Positions 24,497-32,554 of a DNA stretch of 64,000 bases are shown in pieces. Position 1 is the first letter of the stretch, and the number at the start of each line of letters is the position of its first letter. This DNA is from Spirosoma sp. KUDC1026 (GTDB taxonomy: Bacteria > Bacteroidota > Bacteroidia > Cytophagales > Spirosomataceae): positions 2,712,001 through 2,776,000 of the forward strand of contig NZ_CP056032.1 in assembly GCF_013375035.1 (NCBI RefSeq), given 5' to 3'. The position numbers were made by a program, and so were the translations under genes. The notes under the pieces were generated by a model. The model had not been told where the DNA came from, ran no database searches, and worked only from the letters and a program-made list of their open reading frames with translations.

Positions 24497-26479
24497 CTAG
24501 GCGGGATGCTCGTCGCTGGTCATCTGGAAATATTCCTTGGGTGTCTGATGGGTTAACTTCTTGAACGCCCGGTTGAAGGCGGTCTTGGAGTTGAAGCCGA
24601 CATCGAAGGCCAGACTAAGGAGTGTGAAGCCCCGGGCGTGCGGGTCGTTCATGCGCCGTTTCAGTTCATCAACCCGGTACTGATTGACAAAATCAAAGAA
24701 GTTTTTCCCAAAGCCTTCATTAATCACCCGCGACAATAAGTGGGAAGGCATCTTCAGCCCTGCCGCCAGTTCGTGGATGGTCAGGTTCGGATTGGTGTAC
24801 GGTTTTTGCTGGTCCATATACGTCTCGATCATCTCCAGAAAAACTTGTACATCGATGGAAGGCGCTACTGGTTTGGCCAGCGACTGGGTCTGGGTGGTGC
24901 TTTCCGGCAGCCGCTCGAGCAGTTGTTCTGTCGTGTCATCAGCCGGCATGTTGCTCACGGTATCAATCGGCACCGGAGTCACCCGGACGGGGGCGACTGT
25001 ATCGTCAGGCGTTGCTGCCACGACCGGGGGACTGACGGGCGGCAACTGAACAATGGCCGACTGGCGGAGAGCCGCGAAGCTAAGCAGATACGTCAGTAAG
25101 GAAAAAACCAACCAGATCATATCGACGTTCTGTTCCGCAATGGCCACTATGTCCACATCAATGATCCGGCTGGCAGCCGTAATCCCATACAGAAACAGCC
25201 AGAGCGTGAGGCAGGTTGCCTGAATAACCAGCACCGCGTTCATATACCGGGCTGCCGCTCCCGACGAGTTTGTTGCCAGTACCTGGGTTTTGAAAGCCTG
25301 AATCAGCCGGCGTCCGGCCAGCCAATAGCCTATGTTAAACACCAGCGCCAGAAACCCCAGCGCTAAAAACAGCATCCGCAGCGTGGTATCCTGGTTGACC
25401 AGTTTTAATTGAAACACCTTGCTCTCCATCAGGAAATAAGGCAGATAGGCAAAAAATTGAACGACGACGGGAATGAATGAATAGACCCAGCCTCGTTTCG
25501 GCAGAGGTTTGTTGAACAACCGCCGGCGCAGGTAAAAATAAAACAGCGGTGCATACAAGAACCAGATGAAATCGGGCAGTAGTAGTAGCTTGGGATAGGC
25601 GTTGGCAATATCGCGGTAGCTGCTAATCACCTTCAGCAACGTAAAGACGGCACTAAAGGTAACGAGTGTAATGAGCCAGCGATTGGCCGCCCGGTTGGGA
25701 GCCGTTCGAACAGGGAGGGAGACGATCAGCAGCGCAGCCAGCACAACCGAGAACAGCATGACCAGATCGAAGGCCGAATAGAACTGAAACGAGCTGGTGA
25801 GATCTTCCCAGCCGCCAATCCGTACATCGATATCCAGATTTCTGCTTTCAGCCCGCGCAATCCGGCGATTCGGACGCGATTTTCCGTTGTCCCGCCCTTC
25901 GACTGATGCCCAGTTGCCCCGCGTAAACTTGTATTCCAGTCGGGGCAGGTCCGAATACACCGTAACACGGTACGTACCATCCGGCTGGCGCCGGAGTTTA
26001 TAGCGCGGGTCGCCGGGGTTCCATTTATTGAACGTACCCGTAATGTACAGGGTCGCATCCTGCGGAGTGTTAACGGGTAATTCCGTAACGACAAAATGGT
26101 AGGCTGGGCGTTGTTCCCAGCCCGCTACCGTAACCTGAATACGTTGGGGCGTTTTGGTCTGCGTGCGGTCATACAAACGATTGGGAATCGACTCCCCCTG
26201 CGTGTTGCCTTCCGTAAATTGCCAGGATCCCTGCGTGAATTTGTACTCGAACCGACGTAGCGTATCGGGCAGCAGAATAACGTACGAACCGTTGGCCTGC
26301 GGGGTAAGCAGAAACCGTGGGTCGCCGGGATTCCAGTTGTTGAACGAGCCGACAATATACAGGCTTGAGTCGGCAAGGGGCAGGGACGTGGGGCGAGCTA
26401 CTTCGAGCCGGATCTGCCCCCAGCTGGTCAATGTTAGTATGAAAAAAGCCAGAATAAGGCCGCAACGATCTATCTTCAT
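24497..26479 (-). CDS. Transmembrane AraC-type regulator with two periplasmic starch-binding-like domains
   Basis: 660 residues in four parts. (1) Signal sequence MKIDRCGLILAFFILTLTSWG. (2) Two tandem modules (about 35-120 and 135-225), each with (V/T)G(S/T)FN(N/K)WNPGDPR, then EYKFT(Q/R)G(S/N)W and an NR near the end, like glycogen/starch-binding modules of the CBM20/CBM48 fold. (3) Seven hydrophobic helices (about 230-470). (4) After a Pro/Thr-rich linker, an AraC/XylS HTH domain (about 555-655; LTIHELAAGLKMPSHLLSRV, AFDVGFNSKTAFNRAFKK). An exported N terminus and seven helices put the DNA-binding domain in the cytoplasm. It lies directly upstream of susC on the same strand; I infer it senses maltooligosaccharide and activates the locus. 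Confidence 0.9.
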   Translation of the reverse strand: MKIDRCGLILAFFILTLTSWGQIRLEVARPTSLPLADSSLYIVGSFNNWNPGDPRFLLTPQANGSYVILLPDTLRRFEYKFTQGSWQFTEGNTQGESIPNRLYDRTQTKTPQRIQVTVAGWEQRPAYHFVVTELPVNTPQDATLYITGTFNKWNPGDPRYKLRRQPDGTYRVTVYSDLPRLEYKFTRGNWASVEGRDNGKSRPNRRIARAESRNLDIDVRIGGWEDLTSSFQFYSAFDLVMLFSVVLAALLIVSLPVRTAPNRAANRWLITLVTFSAVFTLLKVISSYRDIANAYPKLLLLPDFIWFLYAPLFYFYLRRRLFNKPLPKRGWVYSFIPVVVQFFAYLPYFLMESKVFQLKLVNQDTTLRMLFLALGFLALVFNIGYWLAGRRLIQAFKTQVLATNSSGAAARYMNAVLVIQATCLTLWLFLYGITAASRIIDVDIVAIAEQNVDMIWLVFSLLTYLLSFAALRQSAIVQLPPVSPPVVAATPDDTVAPVRVTPVPIDTVSNMPADDTTEQLLERLPESTTQTQSLAKPVAPSIDVQVFLEMIETYMDQQKPYTNPNLTIHELAAGLKMPSHLLSRVINEGFGKNFFDFVNQYRVDELKRRMNDPHARGFTLLSLAFDVGFNSKTAFNRAFKKLTHQTPKEYFQMTSDEHPA

Positions 26480-26571
26480 TCCCGGTCAATACCTGTATTT
26501 GGCTGTGGTCAAATTGCCGACAGATACAGGGTCAATATGAATAACAACCGTTTGGTAAACGATGGGGTTCG

Positions 26572-26604
26572 CTCAATCCGTGCTTTAATTAAACACGGAT
26601 TGAG
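26572..26604. other. Perfect hairpin upstream of the regulator gene
   Basis: 11-base arms CTCAATCCGTG (26572-26582) and CACGGATTGAG (26594-26604) around an AT-rich loop. It overlaps the 3' end of the small membrane ORF ending at 26589 and lies about 100 bases upstream of the regulator start. Could be a weak terminator or an operator. Confidence 0.45.
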
Positions 26605-26930
26605 GAAAATTGCGGGCTAGGATTCTGACGAATAGCTCGATACGTCGCCAGTGGGAAAACAACAAGTAGTAGATTTAATAGAGCCAGGAGGCCAAATCCC
26701 GCTGTTTCATCAGGAAGCATTTGAAAAATACGATCCCAGTTCAGCACGTGACTACTCAGGACCGTGAGCAGATAAGGAATGAGCAGGAAGACAACGAAAG
26801 GCATAAACCGAAGCAAGTGATGATCTATTCTATCGGCCAGCCGCTGATCAGAAACGAGACGGGCAAAAGAACAAGGAAGGCAAGAACAAGATGGGTAGAG
26901 ACTGCCCTTTGCCCGTTTACCGCGCGACAT
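26589..26930 (-). CDS. Hypothetical small membrane protein
   Basis: Not recognised. About 113 residues from the ATG at 26930 (an in-frame start at 27002 would add 24 residues). The N-terminal part is basic with a C-x-C-x2-C cluster (PSCSCLPCSF), then two hydrophobic helices (PFVVFLLIPYLLTVLSS and FGLLALLNLLLVVFPLA) separated by a polar loop, and a short basic tail. The layout recalls small cysteine-motif membrane proteins of Bacteroidota but no family could be named. The last codons lie inside the hairpin at 26572-26604. Confidence 0.4.
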   Translation of the reverse strand: MSRGKRAKGSLYPSCSCLPCSFARLVSDQRLADRIDHHLLRFMPFVVFLLIPYLLTVLSSHVLNWDRIFQMLPDETAGFGLLALLNLLLVVFPLATYRAIRQNPSPQFSSIRV

Positions 26931-27332
26931 GGTGATGAAGAGTAGAAGAGCCGGCTGAGAGTTCACACTGCGGCTACGTAATGAAACGGGGCCTGGGTAC
27001 AAAGGAGAACTCAGACAGCCTTACCTGATTACCAGTTCCAGTTTAGGTTGGGAGGAACTGGTTTACGCAACTAGCTTGTCACGGACACCCCGCTCGACGC
27101 TATCGCGGAAGTTGGTTAAGACGTATAAAGATCTTAGTTAGTGTCAAGTCGAAATAGTTGCTCAAAGGTAACTTTAAAAGAAATTATCTATTGAGTATTT
27201 TCCCTCTTAAAGTGACTTATTGGAAAAACATTAAATGCTAGTGAAATAGACAATGGCGCTTGAATCAAGCCATAATTTTGCCTAATGTTTAATTGAAAGG
27301 TAAGTAATTGTACGGGATCTGATGTATCGCCT
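26931..27332. other. Gene-poor region
   Basis: No convincing gene in these 400 bases. It holds a 9-base hairpin ACCAGTTCC/GGAACTGGT (27031-27062), a short palindrome GCTTGA-A-TCAAGC (near 27260) and a perfect -7 element TAATTTTG at 27273-27280, 52 bases before a small membrane ORF. Confidence 0.5.
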
Positions 27333-27497
27333 ATGAAGCTGTTTCTATTTTGCTTTTGCCTTCTCTACGTTGCCTTTTTTGCCGTATCCACCTGGAAACT
27401 GCCAGGTTATAAAGCCACCAAATGGGCTGTTTTTGGAACGATATTAGGTCTCGTTCTTTCGTTAGTAGCCTTAGTTCAACTCTGGAAACAGCTGTAA
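27333..27497 (+). CDS. Small hydrophobic protein, 54 residues
   Basis: Not recognised. ATG at 27333, TAA at 27495. MKLFLFCFCLLYVAFFAVST begins a first membrane helix; a short polar turn (WKLPGYKATKW) precedes a second helix (VFGTILGLVLSLVALVQLW). Both helices and the balanced charges are what a genuine small inner-membrane protein looks like. A TAATTTTG promoter element lies 52 bases upstream. Evidence is limited to composition and layout. Confidence 0.4.
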   Translation: MKLFLFCFCLLYVAFFAVSTWKLPGYKATKWAVFGTILGLVLSLVALVQLWKQL

Positions 27498-27585
27498 AGC
27501 AGACCTTACTATAAATTTTCGCATAGATACGAATCTATACTAAGGTTAAAATCGTAGTTACTCTATTGATAAATATGACTACGGT

Positions 27586-27723
27586 ATGAACAGCAAGCAT
27601 TCTTATCAACACGCCCACACAAATATCTGGCACCGCTATAACTGGACTGCAATCGTTACGTGGCTTATTGTTCTTTTTATTGCTTCCTGGCTGGGTGTTC
27701 AGGTCCTGCGCTGGCTGTTCTAG
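27586..27723 (+). CDS. Small single-helix membrane protein, 45 residues
   Basis: Not recognised. ATG at 27586, TAG at 27721. A polar, His-rich N terminus (MNSKHSYQHAHTNIWHRYNW) is followed by one membrane helix (AIVTWLIVLFIASWLGVQVL). Located 88 bases after another small membrane ORF on the same strand. Evidence is limited to composition. Confidence 0.35.
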   Translation: MNSKHSYQHAHTNIWHRYNWTAIVTWLIVLFIASWLGVQVLRWLF

Positions 27724-28080
27724 TACAGGAAGGTTGGAACCCTCTCATTACAAAATAGATGATCTACTGGATTCAGGGCCAGACAGTACGTCAGGAAATA
27801 GGTATTGAGAGGAGGACATTAATCGCTATAACACTTTTCGTTGTTGCCAGTACATAGCATTATTCCAATCATAGCAGTTGGTGTCCCAGAAGCGCTGGCT
27901 CGTCGAAAGGAATGAGGCTACCAGAAAGTCAAGATCTTCCCGTATCTGCTGATACGTATCCCATCGCCGAATCTAATCAAGATGCGGCTTGCCTTTATAA
28001 CGGAATAGAAGCTTGTAGCCAGGAAAGCATACACTATCTGGGTGCTTCAAAGTCTACTTCGTCGCGGCTTCTGCAACCGA
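27724..28080. other. Gene-free region
   Basis: 357 bases in which I see no supported gene. Short frames exist (a 32-codon frame near 27757 with a weak hydrophobic end), but none has protein-like features strong enough to list. Confidence 0.5.
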
Positions 28081-28488
28081 CTACACCTTGCTCTCCGGAT
28101 ACACTTTCTTGTGCAGCGTCACCAGCGTAGTATACTGGGCTGGTGTGAGGATTGCTTTGTAATTCCGCACTTTCTCGTCTTCGACCGCTACGGCCAGGGT
28201 GCGGAGCTTCTGCTGGGTCATGCTCTTGGCCGCTTTCAGCTTCTTGACGCCTTCATTGTACTTTACCGTCGCGTCAATGATTACGTCACGCGCGGGCAGC
28301 ATCTGCTGGTCGGTTAGTTTCAGGCGTTGTTTGTCGGCTTTCAGTACCGCTTTGACGATCATGCCCACGGTAGCGCCGTTGTTCAGGAAAACGAACTTCT
28401 CGTCTTCAACCGATTTGGGTTTGGTCTGGGCGAACGTAGCAGTCGACAGACTAACGAAAAAAAGAAGGGCGAAATAAATTGACTTCAT
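28081..28488 (-). CDS. Secreted Spy/CpxP-like helical protein
   Basis: A 135-residue exported protein with signal peptide MKSIYFALLFFVSLSTATFAQ. The mature part is predicted all-helical and has two LTxxQ-like motifs (KLTDQQM and ILTPAQY), the hallmark of Spy/CpxP periplasmic chaperone-like proteins, plus many lysines. Members of this group respond to envelope stress; in Bacteroidota many are uncharacterised. It is 43 bp downstream of maf on the same strand and may share its transcript. Confidence 0.65.
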   Translation of the reverse strand: MKSIYFALLFFVSLSTATFAQTKPKSVEDEKFVFLNNGATVGMIVKAVLKADKQRLKLTDQQMLPARDVIIDATVKYNEGVKKLKAAKSMTQQKLRTLAVAVEDEKVRNYKAILTPAQYTTLVTLHKKVYPESKV

Positions 28489-28531
28489 ATAGAGTTAAGG
28501 GATACTACTGATTCGCTTTGTTGCTGATAGA

Positions 28532-29128
28532 TTAAGGATAAACTTCGTAAGGTTTTAACGCCTGGTAAACGAGGTGCGTCGGCAGACCCATTACGGTATA
28601 AAAAGAGCCGTCCAGCCGCGTAATACCCACCAGCCCAATGAAATCCTGCGCGCCGTACGAACCGGCCTTGTCGAAGGGTTTGCATTCCCGAATATAATAC
28701 GCAATCTCGGCGTCGCTCAGTGTAGCAAACTGGACTATTGTTTCGTCGGTGAACGAGACCAGTTCGGGATTGCCGGCTGTGGCAGGAGCCAGCAGACAGA
28801 CGCCCGTCCGGACGCGGTGAGTGCGACCCGACAGGGCCTGCAGCATCCGCCTGGCATCCGCTTCGTCCTGGGGTTTGTTCATGATCTGTCCATCCAGAAT
28901 CACGACTGTATCGGCGCACAGGACCAGGCTTGCCGTGAAATCGGGAAGGAACTGCTCCGCCTTCTGGCGAGCCAGATATTCGGCAACTTCGTCGACAGGC
29001 ATATCGTCCGGAAAACATTCGTCGGTAGGACGGGTTTCGATGGTAAAGCGAAAGCCTGCGTCGGTCATCAATTGCTTCCGGCGGGGCGACCCCGACGCCA
29101 GCACAAGCGGATAACGTAATGAAAGCAT
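28532..29128 (-). CDS. maf: Maf family nucleoside triphosphate pyrophosphatase
   Basis: A 198-residue cytoplasmic house-cleaning enzyme that hydrolyses non-canonical or excess NTPs (typically dTTP/UTP for the YhdE type). The N-terminal LVLASGSPRRKQLM contains the Maf substrate-binding loop SxSPRR; CADTVVILDGQIMNKPQDE carries the catalytic Asp and the KP motif; the end of the protein has KAGSYGAQDFIGLVGITRLDGSFYTVMGLP, split here only by reading, with the family G-A-Q-D segment. Length is normal. Confidence 0.94.
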   Translation of the reverse strand: MLSLRYPLVLASGSPRRKQLMTDAGFRFTIETRPTDECFPDDMPVDEVAEYLARQKAEQFLPDFTASLVLCADTVVILDGQIMNKPQDEADARRMLQALSGRTHRVRTGVCLLAPATAGNPELVSFTDETIVQFATLSDAEIAYYIRECKPFDKAGSYGAQDFIGLVGITRLDGSFYTVMGLPTHLVYQALKPYEVYP

Positions 29129-29366
29129 ACTGGTAAATAGAACGGTGGGTAAAAATAAGTCGGAACCGGGGGCTTTTTCGTAAATTGATTGGATTACTTA
29201 CTAAACTCATGACCATACGGTCTACAGCCCCTATCAGTACGTCTGGTCTGGCTCCGATCAGCAACGGGACTATTGGTTCCAGGATCCGTTTTCTACGGGT
29301 GAGAACGATATGCCTTGATCGTTAAACCTCCCGCCCGAAATCGGCTCTAACCGATAATTGCCCGAC

Positions 29367-31337
29367 ATGACTCAATTCTATCGATCCTGCCTGTTGCCAA
29401 CAGCCCGCTTATTCCTGAGTGGGATGCTGCTGTGCATCCTGATCGGTAGCAGCGTACTGGCACAGAATGATTTAAAACGATCAATAAAGAAAGAAGAAAA
29501 AGCCGCTACCGACTCGCTGGCCACTCCGCTCTCAACGGCCGTGGCCGATAGTGCCCTCATGCAGCGGGACAGTGTGTTTTACTCAAAACTCAAAACCAAA
29601 ATGTACAAGCGTCGCCTGACGCGCCAATTGTATGATGCGGTTTTTCGGGATGTGTACAACAGCCGTATCAAAACGGGGGAGGTCAATCAGATTGAGATCA
29701 ATCCGTTCAAGGCCTATGAAGGCCGGGTCATCGGTACTATTTACATCCGGCGGCTGGGTGTGTTCGGGCAATCAGTATACGATACACTGCGTAAACCCGG
29801 AAACTGGATTGAACGAACGGGAAACCGGGTCCATATCAACACCCGCGAGCATGTTATTCGTCGGTCGTATCTGCTGTTTAAGGAAGGCGATGAGGTCGAT
29901 CCCAATGTCATGCGCGACAACGAGCGATTGTTACGGAACACGTCGATCTTTCACGACGCCCGGATTATTGTTTTACCCAAAGAGGGTAGCCGGCAGTTTG
30001 TGGACGTATATGTAATCACGCAGGATGTCTGGTCGCTGGAGCCAAATGGCGGGGTAGGGGCCATCAACCGCTTTAGTGTGGGGTTCCAGCAGAATAACGT
30101 TCGGGGGCTGGGGCATCAGTTATACGGGCAGGTTGCCGTTGATGGCAACGATCCCCGGCAAAAGGTCGAGTACCGGGCCCGTTATACCATTCCATTTATT
30201 GGTAAAACGTTCATAACGACCCAGGCCGAATTTCTGTACCTGCGTGATCTGAAACAGGGTGTTTTCCGGGTTTTTCGCCCGTTCCTGACGCCTGATACCA
30301 AATATGCCGGTTCGTTTGAACTGAGCCAGACCCAGATCAATAACCGCCTGCTGATGCGGAACGACAGCGCTGTGGTGGTGCCGCTGCGCTATAATTATTC
30401 GGATGTCTGGTTTGGGCGCTCGTTCCGGCTTTTCTACCGGCAAACGGACTCCGACGAAAAGGGGCGCTCCCGTTTGATCGTGGCTGTCCGGAATACCATT
30501 TATAAATACCTGCAGCGTCCGGGCGTAACGGCCGATACGAATCAGTTGTATCAGGATAGCCGGACTACGTTGCTGAGTGTTGGTTTTTCCCGACGCAAAT
30601 ACGTCCGCGACGTACTGATCTACGGCTTTGGACGAACGGAGGACGTTCCGGTGGGCGAAACCGTAGCGGGGATTGTTGGCTTCGACAATGCCGAACTCGG
30701 TCAACGGCTGTACCTGGGGCTTAATTTCTCGCAGGGTCGGTACATTAAAAACTTCGGGTATCTGTACGGCCTAATCAATGTGGGCGGCTATTCGCGCACG
30801 GTCGGGTTCGAACAGGGCGTTGTTTCCCTCGAATCTAACTATTTCAGTCCGCTCCTGAAAACAGGCTGGGGTAACCTGCGCCATTTTTTCAATACGCGGT
30901 ACACAACTGGTATCGGGCGTTTCGAGAACGAATATTTAAATCTGAGTAGCGGGTCCAGTGGCTTGATCACGGACGGTATCGGTGTGTACAGTGATGCTTT
31001 ACGCGGCACCCAACGCTGGATTATTAATTACGAAAATATTCTCTTCTCCAAATTGAATTTTATCGGTTTCCGCATTGCCTTTATCTCGTTTGTGAACCTG
31101 GGATTAATTACGTTTCCAGAACGATCACTCTTGAGAGGACCGTTGTACCAGGGATATGGTATCGGTTTTCGACTGCGAAACGAGAACCTGACATTTAATA
31201 GCTTTCAGGTTCGGTTGTCTTATTATCCAAATATACCGGGCAATGCGGCTCCCTTCCGGCAGGCGTTTGAGGGGGTTCCAGCGCTGCGGTTCCGCGATTT
31301 TGATCTGTCGGCCCCCCAGATCATTCCATATCGATAA
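29367..31337 (+). CDS. BamA/TamA-like outer-membrane protein
   Basis: A 656-residue outer-membrane protein. The ATG at 29367 gives a signal peptide (hydrophobic core LFLSGMLLCILIGSSVLAQ); an upstream in-frame TTG is unlikely. After a polar linker comes one or two POTRA-like modules (about residues 105-225; GTIYIRRLGVFGQSVYDT, FKEGDEVDPNVMRDNERLL, RQFVDVYVITQDVWSL), then a beta-barrel of about 430 residues rich in alternating aromatic strands. The family inserts or exports outer-membrane material; whether this member does so is unknown. It is smaller than true BamA, which has five POTRA domains. Confidence 0.75.
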   Translation: MTQFYRSCLLPTARLFLSGMLLCILIGSSVLAQNDLKRSIKKEEKAATDSLATPLSTAVADSALMQRDSVFYSKLKTKMYKRRLTRQLYDAVFRDVYNSRIKTGEVNQIEINPFKAYEGRVIGTIYIRRLGVFGQSVYDTLRKPGNWIERTGNRVHINTREHVIRRSYLLFKEGDEVDPNVMRDNERLLRNTSIFHDARIIVLPKEGSRQFVDVYVITQDVWSLEPNGGVGAINRFSVGFQQNNVRGLGHQLYGQVAVDGNDPRQKVEYRARYTIPFIGKTFITTQAEFLYLRDLKQGVFRVFRPFLTPDTKYAGSFELSQTQINNRLLMRNDSAVVVPLRYNYSDVWFGRSFRLFYRQTDSDEKGRSRLIVAVRNTIYKYLQRPGVTADTNQLYQDSRTTLLSVGFSRRKYVRDVLIYGFGRTEDVPVGETVAGIVGFDNAELGQRLYLGLNFSQGRYIKNFGYLYGLINVGGYSRTVGFEQGVVSLESNYFSPLLKTGWGNLRHFFNTRYTTGIGRFENEYLNLSSGSSGLITDGIGVYSDALRGTQRWIINYENILFSKLNFIGFRIAFISFVNLGLITFPERSLLRGPLYQGYGIGFRLRNENLTFNSFQVRLSYYPNIPGNAAPFRQAFEGVPALRFRDFDLSAPQIIPYR

Positions 31338-31354
31338 AATATTTTTAAATAATG

Positions 31355-31386
31355 TTTCTACATTTAATGTAGTTGTATTATCTTTG
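31355..31386 (+). promoter_or_regulatory. Promoter and operator of the marR-yceI operon
   Basis: A TTTC at 31355-31358 and TATCTTTG at 31379-31386 (perfect -7 element) are spaced by 20 bases. The spacer holds a perfect 15-base palindrome CTACATT-T-AATGTAG (31358-31372), a good MarR-type operator that would block RNA polymerase. The ATG follows the -7 element by only 4 bases, so the transcript may be leaderless. Confidence 0.65.
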
Positions 31387-31390
31387 TACC

Positions 31391-31846
31391 ATGTCAATCG
31401 AAACAGACATCAAACAAGGCACACCGTTTAAATCGCCCTATCATCGGGCAATGGTTAATGTGCTATACACCAGTAACTGGATTGCTAACCAGCAGGCGCA
31501 ACTGCTAAAACCTTCGGGCTTAACGCTACAGCAGTATAATGTGCTGCGAATCCTGCGTGGGCAGCATCCATCCCCAGTTAAGGTAAGCGACATTACCGAG
31601 CGAATGCTGGACAAGATGTCCAACGCGTCGCGGCTGGTCGACAAGCTGGTTTTGAAAGACCTGGTGTTACGTACCGAGTGTCCCAGCGACCGGCGGGCTG
31701 TGGATGTAATCATAACTGATGCTGGCCTTACTCTCTTAAAGCAGTTAGACGAGGGTATCGAAGGGTTGAACGAGGAGATGAATGACAAATTGACGACGGA
31801 TGAAGCTGCAAAACTCAGCGAGCTTCTGGATCGATTACGCGCTTAA
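31391..31846 (+). CDS. MarR family transcriptional regulator
   Basis: A 151-residue dimeric winged-helix repressor. LTLQQYNVLRILRGQHPSPV and VSDITERMLDKMSNASRLVD form the helix-turn-helix, followed by the wing (LRTECPSDRRAVDVIITDAG) with the DxR signature. The ATG at 31391 is preferred to an upstream one at 31373 because it places the start outside the palindromic operator and matches family N termini. It forms an operon with a YceI protein 43 bp downstream, an arrangement I know from other Cytophagales, and probably represses itself through the palindrome at 31358-31372. Confidence 0.92.
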   Translation: MSIETDIKQGTPFKSPYHRAMVNVLYTSNWIANQQAQLLKPSGLTLQQYNVLRILRGQHPSPVKVSDITERMLDKMSNASRLVDKLVLKDLVLRTECPSDRRAVDVIITDAGLTLLKQLDEGIEGLNEEMNDKLTTDEAAKLSELLDRLRA

Positions 31847-31889
31847 AAAACAATTCAATACAACCAATAAGTACACAATAAACAATTCC

Positions 31890-32492
31890 ATGAAAACACG
31901 TCAATTTCTGGCTGGCCTGGTAGCTGTAGCCATCGTTGCTGGTACGTCTGCTTTTATCAATCCGAAAGCAACAACCTATAAAGTTGATACGCAGAAAAGC
32001 GTTATGAACTGGAACGGTAAGAAAGTAACGGGCGAACACTCGGGCACTGTGAAACTGGAAAACGGTGCGATTATGACCGATGGCAGCAAACTGACCGGCG
32101 GTACGTTCACGTTCAACATGAACAGCATCACCTGCACCGACCTGACCGACGCTGAGTACAACGCGAAGTTCATTGGCCACATGAAGTCGGAAGATTTCTT
32201 CAACACGGCGAAATTCCCAACGTCTACCTTCAAAATCACGAAAGTGACGCCAAAAGGTGGCGATAAATTCGACATCACGGGTAACATGACCATCAAAGGG
32301 ATCACCAACGCCGTAACGTTCCCGGCAACGGTGAAAGTAGCGGGCAACACGCTGACGGCTGATGGCAAAGCAACGCTCGACCGGACGAAATATGACATCC
32401 GTTACGGGTCGAAATCGTTCTTCGAAAACATTGGTGATAAAGCGATCTACGACGACTTCACGGTCGAAATGAAGCTGGTTGCTACCAAATAA
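31890..32492 (+). CDS. YceI family periplasmic lipocalin-like protein
   Basis: A 200-residue exported protein. The ATG at 31890 gives the signal peptide MKTRQFLAGLVAVAIVAGTSAF; a frame reaching 31800 overlaps marR and is rejected. The mature domain starts TYKVDTQKSVMNWNGKKVTG and contains HMKSEDFFNTAKFPTSTFKI and GNMTIKGITNAVTFP, the core YceI signatures of a beta-barrel that binds polyisoprenoid lipids. Cotranscribed with the MarR regulator, so its level is probably inducible by the MarR ligand. Followed by a bidirectional terminator. Confidence 0.95.
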   Translation: MKTRQFLAGLVAVAIVAGTSAFINPKATTYKVDTQKSVMNWNGKKVTGEHSGTVKLENGAIMTDGSKLTGGTFTFNMNSITCTDLTDAEYNAKFIGHMKSEDFFNTAKFPTSTFKITKVTPKGGDKFDITGNMTIKGITNAVTFPATVKVAGNTLTADGKATLDRTKYDIRYGSKSFFENIGDKAIYDDFTVEMKLVATK

Positions 32493-32512
32493 GCAGTCAT
32501 CAACAAACGCGT

Positions 32513-32547
32513 AAAATCCCTGGTACCTGCTGGTGCCGGGGATTTTT
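32513..32547. terminator. Bidirectional terminator between yceI and the HSDR_N-like gene
   Basis: Stem AAAATCCC-TGGTACC paired with GGTGCCGGGGATTTT, 4-base loop, A-run before and T-run after, in the 62-base gap between two convergent genes. Confidence 0.75.
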
Positions 32548-32554
32548 ATATCCG

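Noticed and set aside
27912-28130. 72-codon frame on the plus strand
   Set aside because: It has no hydrophobic or domain features and overlaps the 3' end of the better supported Spy-like gene on the other strand.
29185-29300. Protein-like reading frame (HTVYSPYQYVWSGSDQQ...) upstream of the BamA-like gene
   Set aside because: About 35 codons with no start codon and a stop just before; too short to call a gene remnant without a homologue.
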